Shown one piece after another: positions 1 through 12,300 of a DNA stretch of 64,000 nt. The position numbers and the translations under genes were made by a program. Where the stretch lies: the NCBI RefSeq assembly GCF_030548295.1, contig NZ_JAUOSB010000002.1, positions 64,001-128,000 on the forward strand. Reading direction: 5' to 3'. The notes under the pieces were generated by a model, which saw nothing but the letters and a program-made list of their open reading frames with translations, did no database searches and was not told the origin of the DNA. Every line of letters begins with the position of its first letter. Within the stretch, counting starts at the first letter, position 1. Origin of the DNA: Wenyingzhuangia sp. 2_MG-2023. GTDB taxonomy: Bacteria; Bacteroidota; Bacteroidia; Flavobacteriales; Flavobacteriaceae.

Positions 1-42
1 TGAATGTTATTTTAGTGAACAACCATGATTAAATTATAAGAA

Positions 43-396
43 ATGGAATCTTTAGTAAAATTTGTACAAAACGAATTTGTAACAAAAAAAGAATTACCGG
101 CATTTAAAGCAGGAGACACTATTACTGTTTATTACGAAATTAGAGAAGGAGAAAAAGTTAGAACTCAGTTCTTTAGAGGAGTTGTAATCCAAAGAAGAGG
201 TACTGGATCTAGCGAAACTTTTACCATTCGTAAAATGTCTGGAACTATTGGTGTAGAGCGTATCTTCCCAATCAACTTGCCAGCAATTCAGAAAATTGAA
301 ATGAACAAACAAGGTAAAGTTCGTAGAGCTAGAATCTACTACTTTAGAGAACTTACTGGTAAGAAAGCAAGAATCAAAGAAGTTAGAAGAAAGTAA
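43..396 (+). CDS. rplS: 50S ribosomal protein L19
   Basis: This encodes 117 residues, the usual length for L19, a protein of the large ribosomal subunit at the interface with the small subunit. The sequence has the family's beta-barrel start (PAFKAGDTITVYYEI), a basic middle (RGVVIQRRG) and the GVERIFPIN segment. The C-terminal extension is Lys/Arg-rich. A strong hairpin with a T-run follows the stop codon, so transcription ends here. Nothing upstream can be assigned, because only 42 bases precede the gene. The identity is certain from the protein sequence. Confidence 0.97.
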   Translation: MESLVKFVQNEFVTKKELPAFKAGDTITVYYEIREGEKVRTQFFRGVVIQRRGTGSSETFTIRKMSGTIGVERIFPINLPAIQKIEMNKQGKVRRARIYYFRELTGKKARIKEVRRK

Positions 397-419
397 TTTC
401 TATCCACTTAAGAAAATTA

Positions 420-450
420 AAAGCTCAATACCAAGGTATTGGGCTTTTTT
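420..450 (+). terminator. Intrinsic terminator after rplS
   Basis: A 12-base arm (AAGCTCAATACC) pairs with GGTATTGGGCTT across a two-base loop with one G:T wobble, and a run of T follows. It lies about 25 bases after the rplS stop codon. Confidence 0.9.
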
Positions 451-525
451 TATTCGTTAAAATAGCACATTTTCACCAAAATCGTTGTGTTTTTAACACA
501 CCATCAATTAAGTTGAGAATATTAC

Positions 526-533
526 TACATTTG
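526..533 (+). promoter_or_regulatory. Bacteroidota -7 promoter box for icd
   Basis: TACATTTG matches the TAnnTTTG box of the Bacteroidota housekeeping sigma factor and lies 63 bases before the icd start codon. No clean TTTG is seen at the -33 position. A small inverted repeat (TGTGTT-ttt-AACACA, 486-500) lies just upstream and could be an operator, but that is only a guess. Confidence 0.5.
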
Positions 534-566
534 CAAAACTTATCAAACCATAGTTTCTAACTTTAG

Positions 567-2807
<2,241 letters not shown>

Positions 2808-2830
2808 TTAGCACAAAAAAAATAGAAATA

Positions 2831-2867
2831 AAAAACGCTTTGTAAACATATTACAAAGCGTTTTTTT
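2831..2867. terminator. Bidirectional terminator between icd and the FAD reductase
   Basis: AAAAACGCTTTGTAA and its complement TTACAAAGCGTTTTT form a 15-bp stem around a five-base loop. A-run and T-run flanks let it serve both convergent genes. Confidence 0.9.
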
Positions 2868-2903
2868 GTTTTTAACAATCTTAAAATCATATTGATAGAA
2901 TGT

Positions 2904-4043
2904 TTAAAAAACCAATCCTTTCAATTTCTCTTTAAGCTTCTCATTTACATCTTTGGGGTAATTTTTTTCTCCCATAAAAATATCTGTCAAAGCCTCACTA
3001 AAACGCTGCCCATATTTTTTCAACAAGAACTTTCTAACTACCTTACTTCCGTAAAACAACCTTGCCAGCTTCATAGATGTTAGCAATTCTGGCATGATCG
3101 TATTTTCAATAATGTCTGTGTACATCTTAGCTGCTTTTTCCGAATTCCCTTCTGAACTAGCAATAGCTTCCGCAGCCAATTTACCACTCAATATAGCATT
3201 AGAAATTCCCTCTGCTGTTAATGGATCTGCAAAACCAGCCGCATCACCAATCAAAAACACATTGTCTTTTACAAAACCATCCAAACGAGGTGTTACTGGA
3301 ATTTGATATCCGTGTTTTTCAATGCTGATAATTTCTTCTATCCCTAAAAACTTAATATACTCAGCACAATATTCTTTAATTTTTTGATCGTCTTTTAAAA
3401 TAGCCCCCACTCCAATAGACAAGTGATTTTTCTTAGGAAAACACCAACCGTAACCCGCTGGAATAGCATCTATATCAAAACGTATTTCTTTAGACAATCT
3501 TTCAAAATCTGCATCATTTACTTCTATCTCATATTCCAAGGCTGGAATTAGATTACGCGTTTCTTCTTTCCAACCTGCCATTTTTGCTACTTGACTATAC
3601 ACACCATCTGCTGCAATTACAAATTGTGCTTTTACAATTCCATGAGTAGTGTCTAACTCAATACCATTGGCTACTTTATTGATTTTTTGAACCTTACAAT
3701 TCTGTATCAAATCTACTCCTAATTCTTTTGCTTTATCTACAATCAACTTGTCAAAAGCATCTCGCATCACAAGAGAAACAATAGGCTCTTCTCTTTCTGT
3801 CTGAAAATGTAAATTTTTGCCCATATAGACATCAATTTTATTGAATTCAATATCTACCACATCCGAAACATCAAAAGGCATCTCTTTTCTACCTCTATAA
3901 ACCAATCCGCCACCACACACTTTATATCTTGGTAAAATTTCTTTTTCTAAAATAACTGTTTTGATTCCTGCTTTTGCCAAATGAAAAGCTGCGGATGCTC
4001 CCGAAGGCCCACTACCTACAATAGCGACACTGTATTGCGACAT
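2904..4043 (-). CDS. FAD-dependent oxidoreductase, geranylgeranyl reductase family
   Basis: This is a 379-residue flavoprotein. The N-terminus carries the dinucleotide-binding motif GSGPSGASAAFHLAKAG (about residues 10-26) followed by an acidic strand end. The second FAD motif, GDAAGFADPLTAEGI, lies near residues 265-280. This layout is typical of the geranylgeranyl reductase/GG-red-SF family, which reduces isoprenoid double bonds or works on related lipids. The substrate cannot be read from the sequence. The gene is monocistronic and converges with icd. A more general NAD(P)/FAD-dependent oxidoreductase name is the safe alternative. Confidence 0.85.
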   Translation of the reverse strand: MSQYSVAIVGSGPSGASAAFHLAKAGIKTVILEKEILPRYKVCGGGLVYRGRKEMPFDVSDVVDIEFNKIDVYMGKNLHFQTEREEPIVSLVMRDAFDKLIVDKAKELGVDLIQNCKVQKINKVANGIELDTTHGIVKAQFVIAADGVYSQVAKMAGWKEETRNLIPALEYEIEVNDADFERLSKEIRFDIDAIPAGYGWCFPKKNHLSIGVGAILKDDQKIKEYCAEYIKFLGIEEIISIEKHGYQIPVTPRLDGFVKDNVFLIGDAAGFADPLTAEGISNAILSGKLAAEAIASSEGNSEKAAKMYTDIIENTIMPELLTSMKLARLFYGSKVVRKFLLKKYGQRFSEALTDIFMGEKNYPKDVNEKLKEKLKGLVF

Positions 4044-4227
4044 ATATTATTTTTTTTAAGACCAATATAATAGTTTCTTCTTTAATGAAAGTAAAAAACA
4101 AAACACATTTTTACCGTCTTAAAATATCCTCTAAAAAAGTTAAAATTAGAACCACTATTGGCACTAATATTGACAAGTTTTAACCGTTTATTACGTAATT
4201 TAGCACCTTAAAAATTTATTGTTCCCC

Positions 4228-7200
4228 ATGAAAAAAATTTGGAATATTCTTTACAGTACCCGCTTGATGGCAATCTTGTTTATTGTTTTTGCTACATCAA
4301 TGGGAATCGCAACATTTATAGAAAATGATTACGGAACTGAAACTTCAAAAGCACTAGTATACAACACATGGTGGTTTGAAATGATCATGTTACTTTTTGT
4401 TGTCAACTTTCTTGGAAATATTTTTAAATACCAACTTTTTAAGAAAGAAAAGTTAACGGTTTTGTTATTTCATCTTTCTTTTATTTTTATTCTTATTGGA
4501 GCTGGTGTAACTAGATATGTTAGTTTTGAAGGAGTAATGCCTATTTTGGAAGGAGAAAAAAGCAATGAAATATTTTCTGAGACTACCTATATAAACGTAA
4601 ACGTTCATAATTTTAAAGAAGAAAAATACGTTCACAGCCCTATTTTGTTATCTGCATGGGGAAAGGCTTCTTATGATTTGGAAACTGATTTTAGAGGTCA
4701 AAAAATTAAATTTGAGTTGACGGAATACATTCCAAATGCCAAAACTGAATTTACAACTTCTGAAAAAGGGGATGATTATTTACATTTTGTAGAATCTAGT
4801 TCTGGTTCTAGACACGATCACTACATCAAAAAAGGAACTATTGAGAATGTTCACGGGGTTTTAGTTGGATTTGAAAATCCAGAAAATACTTCTATAAATT
4901 TCACCAATGTAAACGGAGAAATCTATATTCAATCTCAGCACAAAGGTACATTTATGAGAATGGCCGATCAATTTACAGGGGAAATACCTCAAGGAGAAAC
5001 CACAAAATTTAACTACTTAAGCCTACATCAAATTGCTGGATTGAGTTTTGTAATTCCTGAAAAACCAGTAAAAGGAGATATGAAAATAATCTCTGCAAAA
5101 GACAAAAAATCTTTCCCAGAAGCCATGCTTACTTTCAAAGTTACTTCTAACGATAAAATGACTTTGATACAAGTAAAAGGAGGAAAATATACATCTAACA
5201 AACCTGTTTCATTCACTTTAGCAGGATTGAACTTTAACCTTTCTTACGGATCAAAAATCATCAAACTTCCTTTTCACATTCAGCTGAATGATTTTCAATT
5301 GGAAAAATATCCTGGTTCTGAATCCGCAGCTTCTTATGCAAGTGAAGTTACTTTAATTGATGAAGAGAACAACAATACTTTTGATTTTAGAATTTTTATG
5401 AATCATATTTTAGATTATCGAGGTTACAAATTCTTTCAATCTAGCTACGATTTATCTGGACCTAAAGAAGAAACAAGACTGTCCGTAAACCATGATGCCA
5501 TTGGTACTTTTATTACCTATGTAGGTTATTCTTTATTATACACCTGTTTGATTATGACTTTATTTCTTAAAAAGACAAGATTTGGTTTGTTAGGACAAAA
5601 ATTAAACAAGTTGAAAAACAAAACAACCATCATTGCGTTACTTATTGGGCTTTCTACATCCTTCGGATTTGCACAAGAAAATCATGAGGGACACAACCAC
5701 GAAGGGCACAGTCATGAAGAGCACAGTCATGAAGAGCACAGTCATGAAGAACACAATCATGATACACATAACCACAGCACTACCGAACCTACTCAAAAAC
5801 TAACGTTAAAAGAAATTAAAGAAGCTATTGTTAAAAATGCTGTAAAACCAGAACACGCACTAGAGTTTAGTAAATTGGTGATTCAAGATGCTGGTGGACG
5901 AATGAAACCCGTAAACACTTTTGCGAGCGAATTGTTGAGAAAAGTGAGTAAAAGTGATACTTACAACGGTTTGGATGCCAATCAAGTGTTTTTATCTATG
6001 ATAGAAAATCCTAGAGCTTGGTTTGAAGCTCCTGTGATTTATTTAGAAAGAAATGATGATAAAGTAAGAACCATTTTAGGCATTGATGTTGAATCTAAAT
6101 ACGCTGCATTGTCTAATTTTATAGACCCAAGCGGAAATTACAAATTGACCAATTATGTTGCCAATGCAGAAAAAAATCAAAAGAAAAACACTTTTGAAAA
6201 AGACATCATCAACATAGACAAACGTGTAGGGTTGTTGTACACTGCTATTAGCGGAAGTATTTTGCGTATTTATCCTAAATTAAATGATGAAAACAATACA
6301 TGGGTTTCTCAACTAGAATTAGAAACTGCTGGTTTTACTGGTATTGATTCTGTGTTTGTAAAACAAATTATTCCTGCCTACAGACAAACATTGTGGCAAG
6401 CAAAACAATCTGGAAACTATACGGAAGCAAATCAAATTTTAGACGGAATTAAAAACTTTCAAAAAAAATACGGTGCAGCAATCTATCCTAGTCAAAAGAA
6501 AATTGATTTTGAAATTACTTATAACAAATATGATATTTTCAAAAAACTGTTTTCATACTACATGTACATCAGTGCTTTGTTATTTGTATTTATCATTTTT
6601 CAAATTTTTAAAGACGGAAAAATTGTCAACTTATTGATCAAAGGAAGTGTTGGAATTGTTGTTTTCTTATTCATTCTACAAACAATTGGTTTGGGAGTAC
6701 GTTGGTTTATTAGTGGTCACGCTCCTTGGTCTGATGCCTATGAATCTATTATTTACGTAGCCTGGGCAACCATGTTATTCGGATTGATTTTTGGTAGAAA
6801 ATCTTCGTTGACCGTTGCTGCTACTGCTTTTGTTGCTGCCATGATATTGATGATTGCACACTGGAACTGGATGGATCCACAAATTGCAAATTTACAACCA
6901 GTACTAAATTCTTATTGGTTGATGATTCACGTAGCCATTATTGTTGCTAGTTATGGGCCTTTTACACTAAGTATGATTTTAGGTTTGGTGGTGTTAATTT
7001 TAATGATTTTAACCACTTCTAAAAACAAAAAGTCATTACGTCATAAAATTGATGAGTTGACTATTATCAACGAAATGAGTATGACCGTTGGTCTGATTAT
7101 GCTAACCATTGGTAACTTTTTAGGTGGTATGTGGGCTAACGAAAGTTGGGGACGTTACTGGGGATGGGATCCTAAAGAAACTTGGGCTCTGATTAGTATT

Positions 7201-7458
7201 ATGATTTACGGTTTTGTACTACATATGAGATTGGTGCCAGGATTGAGAGGAAAATTTGCCTTTAACATTATATCTGTATATGCTTTTGCTAGTATTATGA
7301 TGACTTACTTTGGAGTAAATTTTTACCTTTCTGGATTGCATTCTTACGCTAGTGGAGATCAGGTAGTAACACCTAGTTTTGTGTATTACTCTATAGCTAT
7401 TGTGGCTATAATTGGAGTCTTGGCTTACTTAAAATTTAAAAAATACTACAAAAAATAA
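4228..7458 (+). CDS. ccsBA: Fused cytochrome c biogenesis protein CcsB-CcsA (ResB-ResC type)
   Basis: This is a membrane protein of about 1076 residues that exports haem and attaches it to apocytochrome c outside the cytoplasmic membrane (System II). The first part (to about residue 480) is ResB/CcsB-like, with paired N-terminal membrane segments, a large extracytoplasmic domain and another membrane segment. The second part is CcsA, with many membrane segments and the Trp-rich haem motif WGRYWGWDPKETWALI near residues 970-985. Between them lies a loop of His/Glu repeats (about residues 484-520). The longest open frame begins at a TTG at 4219. I chose the ATG at 4228, which gives a normal MKK membrane start. 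Confidence 0.93.
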   Translation: MKKIWNILYSTRLMAILFIVFATSMGIATFIENDYGTETSKALVYNTWWFEMIMLLFVVNFLGNIFKYQLFKKEKLTVLLFHLSFIFILIGAGVTRYVSFEGVMPILEGEKSNEIFSETTYINVNVHNFKEEKYVHSPILLSAWGKASYDLETDFRGQKIKFELTEYIPNAKTEFTTSEKGDDYLHFVESSSGSRHDHYIKKGTIENVHGVLVGFENPENTSINFTNVNGEIYIQSQHKGTFMRMADQFTGEIPQGETTKFNYLSLHQIAGLSFVIPEKPVKGDMKIISAKDKKSFPEAMLTFKVTSNDKMTLIQVKGGKYTSNKPVSFTLAGLNFNLSYGSKIIKLPFHIQLNDFQLEKYPGSESAASYASEVTLIDEENNNTFDFRIFMNHILDYRGYKFFQSSYDLSGPKEETRLSVNHDAIGTFITYVGYSLLYTCLIMTLFLKKTRFGLLGQKLNKLKNKTTIIALLIGLSTSFGFAQENHEGHNHEGHSHEEHSHEEHSHEEHNHDTHNHSTTEPTQKLTLKEIKEAIVKNAVKPEHALEFSKLVIQDAGGRMKPVNTFASELLRKVSKSDTYNGLDANQVFLSMIENPRAWFEAPVIYLERNDDKVRTILGIDVESKYAALSNFIDPSGNYKLTNYVANAEKNQKKNTFEKDIINIDKRVGLLYTAISGSILRIYPKLNDENNTWVSQLELETAGFTGIDSVFVKQIIPAYRQTLWQAKQSGNYTEANQILDGIKNFQKKYGAAIYPSQKKIDFEITYNKYDIFKKLFSYYMYISALLFVFIIFQIFKDGKIVNLLIKGSVGIVVFLFILQTIGLGVRWFISGHAPWSDAYESIIYVAWATMLFGLIFGRKSSLTVAATAFVAAMILMIAHWNWMDPQIANLQPVLNSYWLMIHVAIIVASYGPFTLSMILGLVVLILMILTTSKNKKSLRHKIDELTIINEMSMTVGLIMLTIGNFLGGMWANESWGRYWGWDPKETWALISIMIYGFVLHMRLVPGLRGKFAFNIISVYAFASIMMTYFGVNFYLSGLHSYASGDQVVTPSFVYYSIAIVAIIGVLAYLKFKKYYKK
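5680..5780 (+). repeat. 15-bp coding tandem repeat encoding a His/Glu-rich loop
   Basis: Copies close to cacagtcatgaagag follow one another here and encode repeats of HSHEE, part of a run with about a dozen histidines between the CcsB and CcsA halves. It directly follows a hydrophobic stretch ending in Ala-Gln, so the loop should lie outside the cytoplasmic membrane. Tandem repeats of this kind can change copy number between strains. Confidence 0.85.
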
Positions 7459-7523
7459 ATTGAATTGTTGATTCCATAATTAAAAATGTAAATTCGCAAA
7501 TCGTATAATTACAAACAAACAAC

Positions 7524-8039
7524 ATGTTTCATAAGTATTTAAAATTAGTTTTAGCAGGAGGTATTGCTGTGTTGGCAGTACTACAATTTATAGACGAAAA
7601 CATTGGAAATGGTATTCTACTACTTTTGTTAGCTGGAGTATTTGTGTTTTTCTATTTTAAAAATGAGATTTTATTATTGGCATTTTTACAAATGAGAAAA
7701 CAAAACTTAGAAGGAACCGAACAGTGGTTGGCAAAAATTAAAAATCCAGAAGCAGCTTTGATTACTTCTCAACAAGCCTATTTTTACTATTTACAAGGAT
7801 TGATGGTGGTTCAAAAAAACATGACTCAAGGTGAAAAACTATTAAAAAAAGCTTTGGGAATTGGATTGCGTATGGGGCACGATATTGCCATGGCAAAATT
7901 AAACTTAGCAGGTGTTGCTATGAGCAAACGTAGAAAACGTGAAGCTACCACCCTATTAAACGAAGCTAAAAAATTAGACAAGCACGGAATGCTTACTGAT
8001 CAAATTAAAATGATGAAAGATCAATTGAAAAGAATTTAA
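7524..8039 (+). CDS. Small membrane protein with TPR-like tail
   Basis: This predicted protein has 171 residues. The N-terminus holds two closely spaced hydrophobic segments (about residues 8-22 and 28-46). A soluble tail follows with helix pairs resembling tetratricopeptide repeats: QQAYFYYLQGLMVVQKN and MAKLNLAGVAMSKRRKREA. I do not recognise a specific function. It follows the cytochrome c synthase gene in the same direction with a 65-base gap that contains a weak promoter-like TAAATTCG. It may therefore be transcribed alone or together with its neighbour. A terminator follows. Confidence 0.75.
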   Translation: MFHKYLKLVLAGGIAVLAVLQFIDENIGNGILLLLLAGVFVFFYFKNEILLLAFLQMRKQNLEGTEQWLAKIKNPEAALITSQQAYFYYLQGLMVVQKNMTQGEKLLKKALGIGLRMGHDIAMAKLNLAGVAMSKRRKREATTLLNEAKKLDKHGMLTDQIKMMKDQLKRI

Positions 8040-8060
8040 TTCTCCTTTCATTAAATAAAT

Positions 8061-8092
8061 AAAACCTTCTTATTAATTTAAGAAGGTTTTTT
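8061..8092 (+). terminator. Intrinsic terminator
   Basis: AAAACCTTCTT pairs with AAGAAGGTTTT around a nine-base AT loop, followed by T residues, 21 bases after the stop codon at 8039. Confidence 0.88.
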
Positions 8093-8185
8093 ACTTTATA
8101 ACGACTAAAGTGCAATATAATAGTACTTAAATTATCTTACTTAAATTAAGTTTTTTTTAAAATTTCATAAACAAAGTATTGGTAC

Positions 8186-8193
8186 TATATTTG
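8186..8193 (+). promoter_or_regulatory. Bacteroidota -7 promoter box for the RND efflux operon
   Basis: TATATTTG matches TAnnTTTG exactly. It predicts a transcript start near 8200 and a leader of about 60 bases before the adaptor gene at 8261. The -33 element is weak. Confidence 0.5.
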
Positions 8194-8260
8194 TTAAACA
8201 TACAGATTAACTAACAACAAACGTTTACAGTACTATATCAACTTTACTACACTATAAAAA

Positions 8261-9379
8261 ATGCGAAAAATTATTTTGTCCGTCCTAGGGATATTATTTA
8301 TTATTGGGGCCGTTTTACTTTCTAGGAACATCATAGCCAATAAAACAAAACCCAAACCTGTAATTAAAAAAACAGTAAAATCTATTTTAACAGACACTGT
8401 TCTAAACAAAGAAATTCCAATTATTATTCCAGCCAACGGTAGTTTGGTAGCAAAACAACGAATAGAATTGTATTCCGAAGTACAAGGAATACTAAAACTT
8501 GGAAAAAAATTATTTAAAACTGGACAATTTTATCACAAAGGTGAAACATTAATTCACATTGATGCTGCTGAATATTCTGCAAATGTACAATCTGCTAAAA
8601 GTGTTTTGTACAATGATCTTGTCGCTATCATGCCAGATTTACGTTTGGATTTTCCTGAAGTGTATGAAAAATGGCAAAGTTACCTAAGTAGTTTTGATAT
8701 GAACAAGCCTATCCACCAACTTCCAAAAATGACAACAGAGAAGGAAAACTTTTTTATTGTAGGACGTGGAATTGTAAGTAGCTATTACAATGTTAAAAAC
8801 CTAGAAGAGCGTTTGGGTAAATATAAACTAACGGCTCCTTTTGATGGAATTCTTACGGAAGCATTGGCTACAGAAGGAAGTTTGATTAGAAGCAATCAAA
8901 AATTAGGAGAGTTTATCAGTCCTTCTATCTACGAAATGCAAGTTTCTATCAGCAAATCTTTTGCCCATGTGTTAGAAACCGGAAAACAGGTGGCTTTGAG
9001 AAATTTAGACAAAACAGAAGAATACACTGGTACTATTACCCGTATCAACGGAAGTGTAGATCCAGAGACTCAAACATTTGAAGTTTTTATAGAAGTAAAA
9101 GGAGAACGACTAAAAGAAGGAGTGTATTTAGAAGCTTTGATTGATGCTAAAAAAGTAGAAAATGCTATCGAAATTAACAGAAATCTATTGTTAGAAAATA
9201 ATGAAATATTTTGCGTTGTAAATAAAACACTTCAAAAAATAACGGTAAACCCTGTATATTTTTCAGACACAAAAGCCGTCTTACAAAACATTCCTAACGG
9301 AACCGTAATTTTAAAGAGTCCTGTTGCGGGAGCTTATGCAGGTATGTTGGTACGTCCTTATAAAAACACTGTAAACTAA
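8261..9379 (+). CDS. RND efflux periplasmic adaptor subunit (membrane fusion protein)
   Basis: This 372-residue protein is the adaptor of a tripartite efflux pump, linking the inner-membrane transporter to the outer-membrane channel. One N-terminal membrane anchor (about residues 4-22) is followed by a lipoyl-like half (IELYSEVQGIL), a short helical region, the second lipoyl half (YKLTAPFDGILTEALATEGSLI) and beta-barrel and membrane-proximal parts. The helical hairpin is short for the family. It is first in a tight operon, and its stop codon overlaps the ATG of the transporter gene (TAATG). The exported substrate cannot be predicted. Confidence 0.92.
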   Translation: MRKIILSVLGILFIIGAVLLSRNIIANKTKPKPVIKKTVKSILTDTVLNKEIPIIIPANGSLVAKQRIELYSEVQGILKLGKKLFKTGQFYHKGETLIHIDAAEYSANVQSAKSVLYNDLVAIMPDLRLDFPEVYEKWQSYLSSFDMNKPIHQLPKMTTEKENFFIVGRGIVSSYYNVKNLEERLGKYKLTAPFDGILTEALATEGSLIRSNQKLGEFISPSIYEMQVSISKSFAHVLETGKQVALRNLDKTEEYTGTITRINGSVDPETQTFEVFIEVKGERLKEGVYLEALIDAKKVENAIEINRNLLLENNEIFCVVNKTLQKITVNPVYFSDTKAVLQNIPNGTVILKSPVAGAYAGMLVRPYKNTVN

Positions 9380-12300
9380 TGAGAAAAATTATTAGTTATT
9401 TCATCAAATATCACGTAGCGGTAAATGTTTTTATCCTTGCTTTTATTGTTTTCGGAATTTTTGGAATCTCCTCTTTAAAGTCTTCTTTTTTCCCTTTAGT
9501 AGATTCTAAAATCATCAATATAAGTATTGTTTATCCTGGTGCAGCTCCACTAGAAATTGAAGAAGGAATTGTATTGCAAATAGAAGACAATTTAAAAGGT
9601 CTTGAAGGTGTTGACAGAGTTACCTCTATTTCTAAAGAAAACAGTGGAACCATTACTGTAGAAATAGAAAAGGGTGAAAACATTGATTTTATGCTCTTAG
9701 AAGTAAAAAACGCAGTGGATAGAGTTCCTAGTTTTCCTACAGGAATGGAGCCTTTGGTGGTTTCCAAACAAGAAGAAGTTAGACAAACCATCTCTTTTGC
9801 TATCAGTGGTAAAGAAGTCCCTTTGGCTACCTTAAAGCAATTGGCCAGATCTGTTGAAACCGATTTAAGAGCTATTGATGGTATTTCTCAAATAGAAATT
9901 AGTGGTTTTCCCGATGAGGAAATTGAAATTGCTGTTAACGAAACTAGTTTGATTGCCTACAATTTGACTTTTTCTGATGTAGCAGATGCAGTTAGCAATT
10001 CTAACATTTTGACAACAGGAGGAGAAATTAAAACAGATGTTGAAGAATACTTAATACGAGCTAACAACAAGTCTTATTACGGTCACGAATTGTTTAATAC
10101 CATTGTAAAAGCAAATGCTAACGGAACAGTGATTCGTTTAAAAGATGTTGCAATTATTAGAGATCGTTTTGAAGAGACTCCTAATGCTACTTATTTTAAC
10201 CAACAATTGTCTGTAAACATAACGGTTACAAGTACCAATAATGAAGATTTGATTACGTCTGCAGAAAAAATCAAAGACTATATTGAAGTTTACAATCAAA
10301 AAAGTGAAAACATTCAGATAGATGTTATTAGAGACATGTCTAAAACATTGGTGCAACGTACAGAATTGCTTACTGAAAATGCCATTGTAGGAATGATTTT
10401 GGTCTTGGTATTTTTATCCTTATTCTTAAATACTCGTTTGGCCTTTTGGGTAGCTTTTGGTTTGCCTATTTCCTTTTTAGGAATGTTTATTTTTGCCCAT
10501 CAATTTGATGTAACCATCAACGTGCTGTCACTTTTTGGAATGATTATCGTAATTGGTATTTTGGTAGATGATGGAATTGTAATTGCTGAGAATATTTACC
10601 AACATTATGAGAAAGGAAAATCACCTATACAAGCTGCAATAGATGGAACTATGGAAGTAATTCCTCCTGTAGTTTCTGCAATCATCACAACACTTTTAGC
10701 CTTCTCTCTCTTCTTATTTTTAGACAGTAGAATTGGAGAATTTTTTGGAGAAGTTTCTGTAATTGTAATTTTAACGTTAGTTGTTTCTTTAGTAGAAGCC
10801 CTGATTATTTTACCTGCTCACTTAGCTCATTCCAAAGCATTACAACCTTATGTAGAAGAAGAAAATCCATCAAAACTAAAACTCTTTTTTGGTAAAATGA
10901 GGATTATTAATAAGCTAGGAGATCAACTAATGACTTATTTAAGAGATAAAATATACAGTCCTACTTTAGATTTTGTTTTAAAATTTAAAGTTTTATCAAT
11001 AAGTATCTTTTTTGGTTTTCTAATTTTAACTGTTGGATCTATTATGGGAGGTATTATCAAAGTAACTCTTTTTCCAAGTGTTGCAAGTGATAGTGTTACA
11101 ATACAACTTGAAATGCCCGCAGGAACCAACGAAAAAATTACAGATTCAATTATTTCGCTCATCGAAGAAAAATCTTTTATTGTAAACCAAGAATTTACCG
11201 AAAAGTTTTTTGATAGTTCAACCGAAAAACAACTATTTGAAAACACCATTTTAAGTTTCACAAGTAGTTCTAGCGCAAAACTTACCATAAATTTATTACC
11301 TGGTGAAGAAAGACCTAACGAAATTAAATCGTTTATGATTAGTAACCGATTGCAAGAATTGGTAGGACCTGTAGTTGGTGTAGAAAAATTACTTTACAAC
11401 TCTGGGGGTAACTTTGGGGGTAGCCCTGTTTCTGTTTCTCTTTTGAGTAATAATATTGATGAACTAAAAGCTTCTAAAAAAGAATTGAAAGCTTATCTAG
11501 AAACCAATCCGCTATTAAAAGATATAGAAGACAACGACCCTGTGGGAATTAAAGAAATTAGAATTCTCTTAAAAGAAAATGCTTATCTTCTTGGGTTGGA
11601 TTTAAAAACGGTGATGAATCAAGTACGTTCTGGTTTTTTTGGAGTACAAGCACAACGTTTTCAACGAGGACAAGATGAAATTAAAGTTTGGGTTCGTTAC
11701 GATAGTGACAACAGAAATTCTATCAACGATTTAGACAAAATGCGTATTGTTACTCCTTCAGGAAACAGAGTGTTTTTTAAAGATATTGCGAGTTATGACA
11801 TCATTCGTGGAGAAGTAGCCATCAATCACTTAGAAGGACAACGAGAAATTCAGATTTCTGCAGATTTAAAAAATCCTAACGAAAGTAACACTGAAATTTT
11901 AGACGATATAAGAACTAATTTCATTCCCGATTTGCAAAGTAAGTATCCTTCTATTTCAGCATCTTTTGAAGGGCAAAACAGAGAAGCTAGCAAGCTATCT
12001 TCTTCTTTAAGCACCGCTGGTTCTATTATTTTGCTTTTGATTTACATCACCATTGCATTTACGTTTAGAAGTTATAGTCAGCCTTTATTATTGTTGCTAT
12101 TAGTACCTTTTAGTTTGACTGCAGTTGCCTGGGGACATTGGATTTTAAATTTCCCTGTAAACATTTTATCGCTACTAGGAATTATTGCTTTGATTGGTAT
12201 TATGGTAAATGATGGGTTGGTTTTGATTGGAAAATTCAACACCAACTTAAAAGAAGGGATGAAATTTGACGATGCCTTATTAGATGCTGGTAAATCTAGA

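Noticed and set aside
1-42. End of an upstream gene
   Set aside because: Two short frames reach stop codons (at 26-28 and 33-35), but neither is long enough to match a protein such as TrmD.
5680-5780. Repeats that might suggest a CRISPR or other array
   Set aside because: They are contiguous 15-bp units inside a reading frame with no spacers; the same applies to the infB repeats at 57195-57330. No CRISPR array or cas gene is present.
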